A stretch of 64,000 nucleotides of DNA from Ricinus communis (lineage: Eukaryota > Streptophyta > Magnoliopsida > Malpighiales > Euphorbiaceae). The stretch spans positions 14,202,802-14,266,801 of the forward strand of contig NC_063258.1 in assembly GCF_019578655.1 (NCBI RefSeq), given 5' to 3'. The translations under genes and the position numbers were made by a program. Every line of letters starts with the position of its first letter. Position 1 is the first letter of the stretch. Of the stretch, positions 50,150-62,600 are shown piece by piece. Below the pieces are notes generated by a model that worked only from the letters and a program-made list of their open reading frames with translations, was not told the DNA's origin and ran no database searches.

Positions 50150-53100
50150 CATATTTATAATTGTACACCAAAATTACATGGTTAGTTTCTCCGATTGATA
50201 AATATCCCCGCATTATGAGGTTATTTTCTCATATTAAAAATTTACCACTTCTACGCGGTTGTTTACTCAGAATCGCAATTACACTACTTTTACAGGGTTG
50301 CTTTCTCAAATTCATAAATATATACACGATACAGGGTTATTTTCTTATATCGACAAATATACCCTATTTACGGGATTGTTTTCTCATATTATAAAATTAA
50401 CCCATTTAAGAGATTGTTTTCTCAAACTCACAGATACACTAAAATTATAGGGTTATTTTCTTCGATTGATAAATTTATCCATTCTACATGGCTGTTTTCT
50501 TAGACTCGCAATTACACTACTTTGATGGAGTTGTTTTCTTAAATTCATAAATATACATATTTTACGAGGTTATTTTCTTATATTGATAAATATACCACTT
50601 TCACGGAGTCATTTTCTCATACTAAATTATTAGCACTATTATGGTGTTGTTTTCACAAATTCATAAATATACACGTTTTACGAGGTTATTTTCTTATCTT
50701 GACATCTATACCCCTTTTATGGGTTGTTTTCTCATATTATACAATTAACCCATTTAAGGTGTTGTTTTCTCATACTCACAAATGTAAAAAATATTACAGG
50801 GTTATTTTCTCCGATTGATAAATGTCCCCGTATTATGGGGTGGTTTTTTAATATTAAAAAATTTACCCCTTCTATGAAGCTGTTTTCTCAAACTCGCAAT
50901 TACACTATTTTTACGGGATTATTTTCTTTTATTGTCAAATATACCCGATTTACGGGGTGATTTTCTCATATAATAAAATTAACCCTTTTAAGGGGTTCTT
51001 TTCTCATACTCATAAATATGCCAAAATTACGCGGTTATTTTCTCTGATTGATAAATAACCCCGTATTATGGGATTGTTTTCTCAGATTTATAAATATACA
51101 TGTTTTACGGGGTTATTTTCTTATATTGATAAATATACCACTTTTACGGTGTTATTTTCTTATATTGATAAATATACCCTTTTTAAGGGGTTGTTTTCTT
51201 ATATTATAAAATTAATCCATTTACGGTGTTGTTTTCTCATGCTCACAAATATACCAAAATTATGGGGTTATTTTCTCCAATTGATAAATATCCACGTATA
51301 CGGGGTTATTTTCTCAAATTAAAATATTTACTCCTTCTACGAGACTGTTTTCTCATATTCGAAAAAATTACTCCTATTGCAAGGTTGTTTTCTCAGACTT
51401 GCAATTACACTACTTTTACAGGGTTGTTTTCTTAGCTTCATAAAATATACATGTTTTACGAGGTTATTTTCTTATATTGATAAATATACCACTTTTACGA
51501 GGTTATTTTCTCATACTAAATTATTAGCACTATTATGGTATTGTTTTCTCAAATTTATAAATATGCATGTTTGATGAGGTTATTTTCTTATATTGACAAA
51601 TATATCCCTTTTACGGGGTTGTTTTCTCATATTATAAACTTAACCCATTTAAAGGGTTGTTTTCTCATACTCATAAATATACGAAAATTACGGGGTTATC
51701 TTTTCCGATTGATAAATATCCATGTATGACGGGGTCTTTTTTAATATTTATAAATATACCCCTCTTACGGGGTAGTTTTCTCATATTAAAATTTTTTTCC
51801 TTACTACGAGGTTGTTTTCTGAGACTCGCCATTATATTACTTTTACAGGGCTGTTTTCTCTTATTATAAAATTAACTCATTTAAGGGGTTGTTTTCTCAT
51901 ACTCACAAATATACCAAAATTACGGGGTTATTTTCTCCGATTGATAAATATTCCCGTATTACGGGGTGGTTTTCTCATATTAAAAAATTTACCGCTTCTA
52001 CGAGGGTGTTTTCTTAGATTCGCAATTACGCTACCTTTACGCGGTTGTTTTCTCATATTCATAAATATACATGTTTTACGGGGTTATTTTCTTAAATTGA
52101 TAAATATACCCCTTTTACGGGGCTGTTTTCTCATATTAAAAAATTTACCCTACTACGAGTTTATTTTCTCAGACTCGCAATTACACTATTTTTACGAGGT
52201 TATTTTCTCAAATTCATAAATATACACGTTTTACAGGGTGATTTTCTTATATTGATAAATATACCACTTTTACGGGGTCATTTTCTCATACTAAATTATT
52301 AGCACTATTTTGGTGTTGTTTTCTCAAATTCATAAATATACACATTTTACGGGGTTATTTTCTTATATTGATAAATATACCCTTTTTACGGGGTTATTTT
52401 CTAATATTATAAAATTAACCCATTTTGGGGGTTATTTTCTCATACTCACAAATATACCACAATTACCGGGTTATTTTCTCCAATCAATAAATATCCCCGT
52501 ATTATGGGGTTGTTTACTCATATTAAAATATTTACCCTCTTTACGAGGCTACTTTTTCAGACTCGCAATTACACTACTTTTACGGTGTTATTTTCTGTGA
52601 TTCATAAATATACACGTTTTACGAGATTATTTTCTTATATTTATAAATATACTCCTTTTACGGGATAATTTTTTTATATTGACAAAGATACCCCTTTTAC
52701 GGGGTTGTTTTCTCATATTATAAAGTTAACCCATTTAAGGGTTGATTTCTCATACTCACAAATATACCACAATTACGGAGTTATTTCTCAAATTCATAAA
52801 TATCCCCGTATTACGGGTTGTTTTCACATATTAAGAATTTACCCTTCTACGGTTGATTTCTCATATTATAAAATTTACCCCTTCTACGGACTGTTTTCTT
52901 ACACCATGAATTACACTACTTTTACGAGGTTATTTTCTCAGATTCATAAATATACTCATTTTACGGGTTTATTTTCTAATATTGATAAACATACCACTTT
53001 CACGGGGTCATTTTCTCATATTAAATTAATAGCACTATTATGGGGTTGTTTTCTCAAATTCATAAATATACACGTTTTACGGGGTTATTTTCTTATATTG

Positions 53101-56100
53101 ACAAATGTACCACTTTTACGGGATTTTTTTCTCATATTTTGAAATTAACCCATTTAATGGGTTGTTTTCTCATACTCACAAATATACCACAATTATGGAT
53201 TATTTCCTTATATTCATAAATATCCCCGTATTATGGGGTTGTTTTCTCATATTAAAAATTTACCCCTTCTTCGAGGCTCTTTTCTCAGATTCATAAATAT
53301 ACACGTTTTACGAGGTTATTTTTTTATATTGATAAATATACCACTTTTATGGGGTTGTTTTCTCATATTAAATTATTAGCACTATTATGGTGTTGTTTTC
53401 TCAAATTCATAAATATAAACGTTTTACGGGGTTATTTTTTAATATCGACAAATATACCCCTTTTACGGGATTATTTTTTCATATTATAAAATGAACCCAT
53501 TTAAGGGGTTGTTTTGTCATATTCAGAAATATACCAAAATTACGGGGTTATTTTCTCCGATTGATAAATATTCCCGTATTACAGGGTGGTTTTCTCATAT
53601 TAAAAAATTTTCCCCTTCTACGAGGCTATTTTCTCATATTCGAAATTACACTATTTTTACGCCGTTGTTTTCTCAGATTCATAAATATACACGTTTTACG
53701 GGGTTATTTTATTATATTGATAAATATACCACTTTTACGGGGTTATTTTCTTATATTGAAAAATATACCCCTTTTACGGGGTTGTTTTCTTATATTATAA
53801 AATTAACCCATTTAATTGGTTGTTTTCTCATACTCACTAATATACCAAAATTACAAGGTTATTTTCTCTGATTGATAAATATACCCGTATTACGGGGTTG
53901 TTTTCTAATATTTATAATATACCCCTCTTACGGGGTTGTTTTCTCATATTAAAAGTTTTATCCTTTCCACGAGGCTGTTTTCTCATATTCATAAATATAC
54001 GCGTTTTACGGGATTATTTTCTTATATTGATAAATATACCACTTTTATGGGATTATTTTCATATATTGATAAATTTATCACTTTTACGGGGTTGTTTTCT
54101 CATATGATAAAATTAACCCATTTAAGGGGTTGATTTCTCATACTCACAAATATACCACAATTACAGGGTTGTTTTCTCAGATTCATGAATATCCCCAGTA
54201 TTACAGGGTTGTCTTTCACATATTAAAAATTTACCTATTCTACGAGGCTGATTTCTCATATTAAAAAATTTACCCCTTGTACGATGCTGTTTTCTTACAC
54301 TCTCAATTACACTACTTTTACAGGGTTATTTTCTCAGATTCATAAATATACTCATTTTACGGGTTTATTTTCTAATATTGACAAATATACCACTTTTACG
54401 GGCTCGTTTTATCATATTAAATTATTAACACAATTATGGGGTTGTTTTTTCAAATTCATATTTATACACGTTTTACGGGGTTATTTTCTTATATTGATAT
54501 ACCACTTTTACGGGGTTGTTTTTTCATATTATAAAATTAACCCATTTAAGAGGTTGTTTTCTCATACAAACAAATATATGAAAATTACGGGGTTATTTTC
54601 TCCGATTGACAAATTTTCCCGTATTACGGGGTGGTTTTCTCATATTAAAAAATTTACCCCTTCTACGAGGCTATTTTCTCAGAATCACAATTACACTATT
54701 TTTGCGCGGTTGTTTTCTCAGATTCATAAATATACACGGTTTACGGGTTTATTTTCTTATATTGATAAATATACCACTTTTAGGGGGTTGTTTTCTTATA
54801 TTGAAAAATATACTCCTTTTACGGGGTTATTTTCTCATATTATAAAATTAACCTATTTAACTTATTATTTTCTCATACTCACAAATATACCACAATTACG
54901 GGGTTATTTTCTTCGATTGATAAATATCCCCGTATTACGGAGTTTTTTTCTAATATTTATAAATATACTCCTCTTACGGGGTTGCTTTCTCATATTAAAA
55001 AATTCACCCCTTCTACAAGGCTGTTTTCTCATATTCATAAATATACGCATTTTACGGAGTTATTTTCTTATATTGATAAATATACCACTTTTACAGAGTC
55101 GTACTCCCATATTTAATTATTAGCACTATTATGGTGTTGTTTTCTCAAATTCATAAATATATACGTTTTACGTGGTTATTTTCTTATTTTGACAAATACA
55201 ACCCTTTTACGAGATTGTGTTTTCATATTATAAATATATCCCTTTTACGGGGTTGTTTTCTCATACTCACAAATAAACCACAATTACGGGGTTATTTTCT
55301 TCTATTGATAAATATCCCTGTATTATGGGGTTGTTTTCTCATACTCACAAATATACCACAATTACGAGGTTATTTCCTCAGATTCATAAATATCCATGTA
55401 TTACAAGGTTGTTTTTCACATATTAAAAATTTATCCCTTCACGAGGCTGATTTCTCATATTAACAAATTTGCTCCTTCTACTAGGCTGTTTTCTGACACA
55501 CGCAATTACACTACTTTATGGGGTTATTTTCTTAGATTCATAAATATACTCATTTTACGAGTTTATTTTCTAATATTGATAAATATACCACTTTTACGGG
55601 ATCATTTTTTCATATTAAATTATTAGCACTATTATGGGATTATTTTCTCAAATTCATAGATATACACGCTTTACGAGGTTATTTTCTTATATTGTCAAAT
55701 ATACCACTTTTACGGGGTTGTTTTCTCATATTATAAAATTAACCCATTTAATGGGTTGTTTTCTCATACTAACAAATATACCACAATTACGGGGTTATTT
55801 TCTCTGATTGATAAATGTTCCCGTATTATGAGGCGATTTTCTCATATTAAAAAATTTGCCCCTTCTATGAGGCTGTTTTCTGAGACTCACAATTACACTA
55901 GTTTTACGGGGTTGTTTTCTCATATTCATAAATATACATGTTTTACGGAGTTATTTTTTATATTGATAAATATTCCACTTTTACGAGGTTATTTACTTGT
56001 ATTGTCAAATATATCCCTTTTACGGAGTTGTTTTCTCATATTATAAAATTAACCCATTTAAGGGGTTCTTTTCTCATACTCACAAATATAACAAAATTAC

Positions 56101-59100
56101 GGGGTAATTTTCTATGAGTGATAAATATCCCCGTATTGCAGGGTAATTTCCTCATATGAAATAATTTAACCCTTCTACGAGGTTGCTTTCTCAGACTCGC
56201 AATTACACTACTTTAACAGGTTGTTTTCTCATATTCATAAATATATACATTTAACGGGGTTATTTTCTTATATTGATAAATATACCACTTTTATGGGATC
56301 CTTTTCTCATACTAAATTATTAGCACTATTATGGTGTTGTTTTCTAAAATTCATAAATATACACATTTTACGGGGTTATTTTCTTATATTGACAAATATA
56401 CCCCTTTACTGGGTTGTTTTCTCTTATTATAAAATTAATCCAATTAAGCGATTGTTTTCTCATACTCACAAATATAATCAAAGTTACAATGTTATTTTCT
56501 CCGATTGATGAATATTCCCGTATTACGGGGTGGTTTTCTTATATTAAAAAATTTAGCCCTTCTACGAGGCTGTTTTCTCAGACTCGTAATTATACTACTT
56601 TTACGGGGTTGTTTTCTCAGATTAATAAATATACACATGTTAAGTGGTTATTTTCTTATATTGATAAATATACTATATTTATGGAGTTATTTTCTTATAT
56701 TGTCAAATATACCACTTTTACGGGGTCTTTTTCTCATATTATAAAATTAACTCATTTAAGGGGTTCTTTTTTCAGACTCACAAATATACCAAAATTATGG
56801 GGTTATTTTCCACGATTGATAAATATCCCCGTATTATGGGGTTGTTTTCTCATATGAAAAAATTTACCCCTTCTATAAGGCTGTTTTCTCATATTTGCAA
56901 TTGCACTACTTTCACGGGGTTGTCTTCTCAGATTCGTAAATATACATGTTTTATGGGGTTATTTTCTTATATTAATAAATATAGCACTTTTACGGGGTCA
57001 TTTTCTCATACTAAATTATTAGCAGTATTATGGTGTTATTTTCTCAAATTCATAATACACGTTTTATGGGGTTATTTTCTTATATTGTCAAGTAGACCAA
57101 TTTTACGGGATTGTTTTCTCATATTATAAAATTAACCCATTTAGAGGGTTGTTTTCTCATACTCACAAATTACCAAAATTAGGGGTTTTTTTCTCCGATT
57201 GATGAATATCCCCGTATTACGGGGTTGTTTTCTAATATTTATAAATATACCTCTTTTGCGAGGTTTGTTTTCTCATATTAGAAAACTTGCCCCTTCTACG
57301 ATGCTATTTTCTCAGACTCGCAATTACACTACTTTTACGGGTTTTCTCGGATTCATAAATATACACGATTTACAGGGTTATTTTCTTATATTGATAAATA
57401 TACCACTTTTACAGGGTCATTTTCTCATACTAAATTATTAGCACTATTATGGTGTTGTTTTCTCAAATTCATAAAATACACGTTTTCTCATATTACAAAA
57501 TTAACCCATTTAAGGGGTTGTTTTCTTATACTCACAAATATACCATAATTATGGGGTTATTTCCACAGATTCATAAATATCCCCGTATTACGAGGTTGTT
57601 TTCACATATTTTAAAATTCAGCCCTTCTACGAGATTGTTTTCTCATATTAAAAAATTTACCCGTTCTACGAGGCTGTTTTCTTAGACTTGCAAATATACC
57701 ACTTCTATTGATTTATATACTACTTTTACGGAATCGTTTTCTCATATTATAAAATATCTCTTTTAAGGGGTTTTTTTCTCATATTAAAAATTTATCCCTT
57801 CTACGAGGCTGTTTTCTTATACTCGCAATTAAACTACTTTTACGGGTTATTTTCTCAGATTCATAAATATAGATGTTTTACGTGGTTATTTTCTTATATT
57901 GATAAATATACCACTTTTATGGGTCATTTTTTCATACTAAATTATTAGAACTTTCTAGGGTTGTTTTCTTAAATTCATAAATATACACGCTTTACCAGGT
58001 TATTTTCTTATATCGACAAATATACCCCTTTTACGGGATTGTTGTCTTATATTATAAAATTAACCCATTTAAGGGGTTATTTTCTCATACTCACAAATAT
58101 ACCAAAATCATGGGGTTATTTTCTGCCTTTGATAAATATCCCCATATTACAGGGTTGTTTTCTCACATTAAAAGATTTACCACTTCTACGAGGTTGTTTT
58201 AAGACTCACAATTACACTACTTTTACGGGGTTATTTTCTGAGATTCATAAATATATACGTCTTACGGGGTTATTTTCTTATATTGACAAATATATCACTT
58301 TTACGGGGTTATTTTCTTATATTGACAAATATACCCCTTTTATGGGGTTGTTTGGTCATATTATATAATATGCTTGATCACTCGGTCGACTCGCCTCCAA
58401 CAGTCGGAGTCCAATCGATGATCCGAATGCACTAACAGACTCAAAACGACTTCGTGTAATCCCGACTTAGATCTTGGGTCAGGCCCCGATCATCCGGAGA
58501 TTTATGGACAATCTCGACTGTCAATTTTCAAACGGACTCTGATCGCCATGAAACCGGTGCCATTGGAAAGCTTGAGCTGAGGAGAGTCCGGATATGCCCT
58601 CTGATCGGCCAAAGCTCACCGAAAACGCCGACTGCCCCTAACTTTTCACCTCGTCGGATCTTGCAATTCCGGCAGCCTCAAAGTGTGGCGATGGTCGGAA
58701 AAGAAAGCCTAGAAGTCACTGATCATTTGGAGCTTAGAACCATCGATAACGGTTACCGGAATCACCATGAACGGCGGTAAGTCGGCTGCCTTTCCCATTT
58801 CCATGCCTGTGGCGTTCACCGCCACCGTGGCGTGCTTTCGTGATGCCGGTTGCACCTTGGTAAATTTTGGGACACCTTTGCTTCTTCCCCTTCCTTCCTC
58901 TTTCTTCCCCGATCCCTTTCTTCTCCTTTTATTTTCTTTCTTCTCCACATCGATAGTGGGTCCCTGAACTTCTCTTCCTTACCATTTAGTTCCTCAACTT
59001 CTTTAATTACTAACAATTTCATCCTACAAAATTTATGATTGACCCTCTAACTTTTCTTTAGCTTTTCAATTAAGCCCCTAACTATTTAATTTGGGAAAAA

Positions 59101-59266
59101 TTAGAATTATTAAAAATATACAATTACATATTTACCCTTGCTTTTAAAAGTAAAATTACTAAAAAGCCTTGCCGACATATTTAATTATAAAAATACCAAA
59201 CATACAAATTTTCATTAAAACCCCATATTAATAAAACTATACTATTAATCCTTATTCCAAAATAAA
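50150..59266 (+). repeat. Segmental duplication, copy B
   Basis: Aligns in order with 6960-13726 and shares the satellite/LTR breakpoint. It is about 2.3 kb longer in its satellite part: the offset steps up near 51100-51900, near 54000-55100 and near 56500-57200. The middle step is an internal repeat of about 1045 bp (53561 region against 54606 region). It begins just after the inverted segment. Confidence 0.8.
58370..59266 (-). repeat. Truncated LTR fragment (copy B of the 12815 LTR)
   Basis: Matches 12815-13711 in the same orientation, including the join TATTATATAAT to GCTTGATCACTCGG. It is closer to that copy than to the other LTR at 16845, sharing for example CCAACAGTCG and GATCACTCGG. 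It stops at AAAATAAA (59266), where the Athila-like element begins. ORFs in it are LTR sequence. Confidence 0.87.
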
Positions 59267-60090
59267 TGTTTAGCTCACTTACTTTCTTTCTTTTCATCAC
59301 CTTTCCCTCTTATTCTTCTATTTATTTATTTTTTTCTTTTTTTTCATAAGGGAAGAACATTCACATAATAGAGTGAATTTCTTTTGGATTGAAGAAAGTT
59401 GCTATAAGATTCCACACTATTCCCAAGATAAAAATTCCCAATAAAAACAGCTCATGTGCAGAATCATAACCCAAAGCAGAATAGAACTAAGTGGCAATGA
59501 AATATGATAAAAAAAATGGTGAAAGAAGGGGTTATCTACAAAATCAATAAACGAATGAAGGCTATTTGGCTATAATGAAAAACCTAAGTGCCTTTATCAT
59601 ACCAAAGTGGTAAACTCTCCTTATAGCCCTCATAAGCATTACCGAGCAAGTTCTAAAAGTAAAGACAGTAATTGGCACTCTCAATAAGAAATAAATACAA
59701 GCATATAAAGTGTATGCTTACAATTTAGGCTCAATTTCTCACAAGTGTGCTTTTGAGTAGGTTCCAAACAAAAATCATCAAAACATAATTAGATAAACCA
59801 AAGCAACTTAGTACAGAACTCAAACTAATTATCTTAAATTCTTCTGCAAGACTCAACACTATCGGTTTTACCCGATCACATGGACATAAACAGGATTTCC
59901 AAAAGCAAGTCAGTAGTAAAAGCATCGAAACAAAGTGAAAAATTTTCAAAATTTTTACAAAAAATTGCACAAAGAATAAACAAATAACTGAGATGGGATA
60001 ATTGAAATGCGATATATACACTAGAAAAGGATATGAATTTCATATACAAAACAATAAAAACAAGAAAACAAGTGTATATAAATATCACCA
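59267..60090 (-). repeat. Probable 3' LTR of the Athila-like element
   Basis: Placed between AAGTGTGGGG (60100 to 60091 on the - strand), followed by TGGTGATATT, and the end AGCTAAACA at 59267, where the LTR fragment stops. It has TG...CA ends and is about 824 bp. There is no second LTR in the window to confirm it, and in this group the polypurine tract can lie further from the GTGTGGGG motif, so the inner boundary is tentative. The - strand ORF at 59876-60292 overlaps it and is not a recognised protein. Confidence 0.45.
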
Positions 60091-60100
60091 CCCCACACTT
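60091..60100 (-). other. Candidate polypurine tract
   Basis: The - strand reads AAGTGTGGGG just before TGGTG. The same motif, preceded by CACTGAGGACAGTGTG as here, follows the coding region in many plant Gypsy elements of this clade. Confidence 0.45.
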
Positions 60101-60444
60101 GAAGGACACACTGTCCTCAGTGTACAAAATATAAGAAATGCAAAAGGAAAAAGAAATAATATTGCCCTGACTATAGCTCCAGGGTGAAAAGAGGTGCATC
60201 ATTAGGTATATCAGGGCGCTGGCTGGTTTGTGGTGGAGGAATGGCTGCTCTCTGAGGGTCGGAAGTAGTGTCACATGCTGGAGCAAAACCAACTGTAAAA
60301 CCTAATCACCTAAGTTCACATAATTCAAACAAAAATTAATACCCAAAATGGAAAGAAAAAAAATGAAAACTAAAGAATTAAAACGAAATTAAAAGAAACA
60401 AGCTTCTTTAAAGTCATAAGCTGGACTTTATTCTTTTCTTTGAA
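60101..60444 (-). other. 3' non-coding tail of the Athila-like element
   Basis: Between the integrase stop and the candidate polypurine tract. It contains CACTGAGGACAGTGTG at about 60122-60107. No reading frame worth naming. Confidence 0.6.
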
Positions 60445-61749
60445 TCAGAAATGGAGCGCCCAATTCACACGCTCCTCCACATCTAGTGACCCTCCAAAGT
60501 AATGCTTTAACCTCTGCCCATTAACCTTGAACTTTCCCTTTTTCGGATGATGCACTTCAACCGCACCATAAAGGAAGACTTGCATCACTGTAAATGGCCC
60601 CGACCAACGACTCTTCAGCTTCCCTGGAAATAAACGGAGACGAGAGTTAAATAACAACACACTATCTCCTATGTTAAACTCCTTCAAATTTTTCAATCGT
60701 TTGTCATGCCATTGTTTGGTCTTCGCCTTGTAGATTGTTGAATTTTCATAGGCTTGTTGATGCCGCTCCTCTAGCTCATTTATTTGCCACTGCCTTTGTC
60801 TACCCACGCTATCCAAATCAAAGTTACACGATTTAAGTGCCCATAACGCTTTATGTTCTAGCTCCACAAGTAAATGACAACCTTTTCCATACACAAGCCT
60901 AAAAGGAGTGAACCCTGTAGAAGTCCTATAGGCAGTTCTAAATGCCCATAAAGTATCATCTAGCTTTATAGTCCAATCTTTCCTACTGGCTCCTACAGTC
61001 TTCTCTAAAATGTGCTTAAGCCCCCTATTAGTAACCTCTACTTGCCCACTCGTTTGTGGGTGATAAGGCGTGGAGAATCGTTGAGATACTCCTTATCTTT
61101 TAAGCACTTTGTCAAGTTGAGAATTACAAAAATAGGTTCCCCTATCACTAATTAATGCTCGAGGTGTTCTAAACCTAGAGAATAGTCTCTTAAGGAACCT
61201 CACAACTACCCTAGCATCATTAGTAGGCAAGGCTTATGCCTCAGGCCATTTAGAAAAATATTCAACAGCCACCATTATATACTTGCATCCATACGAAGAA
61301 GGAAAAGGACCCATAAAATCAATGCCCCATACATCAAAAATTTCCAACACTTGTATACTATGTTGGGGCATTTCATCTCGGGCAAAAATATTACCTGACC
61401 GTTGGCATGCATCACAAACCTGGACATATGCTCGTGCATCTTGGAAGATAGTCGGCCAATAAAAACCAGCATCCATAACCTTCCTAGCCGTATGGTTTGC
61501 GGCTTGGTGTCCACCAACCGGTCCCTCATGACAATGCTTGAGAATTTGAATGATCTCCTCCCCATATACACACTTCCTGATAATTTGATATGCACAAATT
61601 CTAAACAAGAAAGGGTCGTCCCAAATGTAATACTTTAAGTCAGCAAAGAATTTCTTCTTTTGCTGGCCCGTCATACCCTTTGGTAGTACCCTTGCAGCCA
61701 AATAATTTGCATAATCTGAAAACCAAGGAATAGCATTTGCCACCTGCAT
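60445..61749 (-). pseudogene. Athila-like integrase, broken
   Basis: 61749-61234 encodes [19 protein letters not shown], the HHCC zinc module ([19 protein letters not shown] ... CDACQRSG) and the first catalytic aspartate in [19 protein letters not shown] after FSKWPEA (near 61230) interrupts the core. The next blocks, LISDRGTYF near 61150 (second D) and TSGQVEVTNRGLKHIL near 61040 (E), follow, with a further stop near 61098 after KVLKR. 60894-60445 gives the C-terminal part YGKGCHLLVELEHKALWALK and LFNSRLRLFPGKLKSRWSGP. All parts are in order, and there is no chromodomain, as expected for this clade. Confidence 0.9.
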
Positions 61750-62144
61750 TGAGCATAAGTGCTCATCCGAAAGAAGTCACCGATCTTTTGCTCATTAAAC
61801 TCCTCCAAGTGCGGGTTCTCTAATCGAGAAAGATGGTCTGCTGTAAGATTTTCAACTCCTCGTTTGTCCTTTAATTTCCAAGTCAAATTCCTGTAATAGA
61901 AGAACCCAACGAATCAATCTTGGCTTAGAATCATGCTTTGAAAATAAATACCTTAAAGCAGAATGATCCGTGTAAACAATTGTCTTTGACAGCATAAGGT
62001 AGGAACATAATTTGTCAAAAGCAAACACGACAGCTAGGAGCTCTTTCTCTGTGGTTGTATAGTGTTTTTGGGCATCCGTAAGCATCTTGCTAGCATAGTA
62101 AATAGGCTGGAATTTCTTCTCCTTGCACTGGCCTAAAACAGCTA
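61747..62144 (-). repeat. 398-bp tandem duplication in RNase H, copy 2
   Basis: The first 396 or so bases of this stretch reappear at 62145 with a few substitutions and one single-base indel (TTTAATTTCC against TTAATTTCC). The unit begins CATTGAGCATAAGTGCTCAT on the + strand. It re-encodes [35 protein letters not shown] and [19 protein letters not shown]. 398 is not a multiple of three, so the repeat itself shifts the frame. Confidence 0.93.
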
Positions 62145-62600
62145 CATTGAGCATAAGTGCTCATCCGAAAGAAGTCACCGATCTTTTGCTCATTAAACTC
62201 CTCCAAGTGCGGGTTCTCTAATCGAGAAAGATGGTCTGCTGTAAGATTTTCAGCTCCTCGTTTGTCCTTAATTTCCAAGTCAAATTCCTGCAATAGAAGA
62301 ACCCAACGAATCAATCTTGGCTTAGAATCATGCTTTGAAAATAAATATCTTAAAGCAGAATGATCCGTGTAAACAATTGTCTTTGACAGCATAAGGTAGG
62401 AACGGAATTTGTCAAAAGCGAACACGACAGCTAGGAGCTCCTTCTCTCTGGTTGTATAGTGTTTTTGGGCATCCGTAAGCATCTTGCTAGCATAGTAAAT
62501 AGGCTGGAATTTCTTCTCCTTGCGCTGGCCTAAAACAGCTCCAACTGCAAAATCACTAGCATCGCACATAAGCTCGAGGCGGCTCCCAATCAGGAGAAAC
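62145..62600 (-). pseudogene. Athila-like RNase H, first copy
   Basis: The - strand frame 62569-62148 encodes [20 protein letters not shown] (first catalytic D), [40 protein letters not shown] (catalytic D) and the tail [19 protein letters not shown]. This copy is complete on its own; it then runs into the duplicated copy through STYAQC. Read-through fails because the 398-bp repeat changes frame. Confidence 0.9.

Larger units (their letters stand above)
40086..58369 (+). repeat. Satellite array, block 4
   Basis: The longest block, 18.3 kb, same monomer as block 1 and same orientation except for the inverted segment at 49769-50136. It carries the 3.5-kb tandem duplication (40585-47639), then a stretch of ordinary HOR units, the inversion, and from 50150 the second copy of the segmental duplication. 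It ends against the truncated LTR at 58370. No unrelated gene is visible; the long periodic ORFs are by-products of the repeat. Confidence 0.95.

Noticed and set aside
54284..55123. 279-codon ORF (and dozens like it) encoding 13-residue repeats such as GLFSHIxKYTxFT
   Set aside because: It is a read-through of the 39-bp satellite, whose period is a multiple of three. Neighbouring copies are broken, two frames are open at once, and no start context, promoter or conserved domain is visible.
1955..58369. TTTTACGGGG as a telomere-like repeat
   Set aside because: Plant telomeres are runs of TTTAGGG. Here the motif occurs once per 39 bp and contains a CG, so the likeness is superficial.
1955..58369. 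CENP-B-box-like element in the satellite core
   Set aside because: The core does not match the mammalian CENP-B box consensus, and I know of no established plant equivalent to compare with.
59876..60292. 138-codon hydrophobic ORF on the - strand
   Set aside because: It spans the GTGTGGGG motif and the probable LTR start of the Athila-like element; nothing in it resembles a known family.
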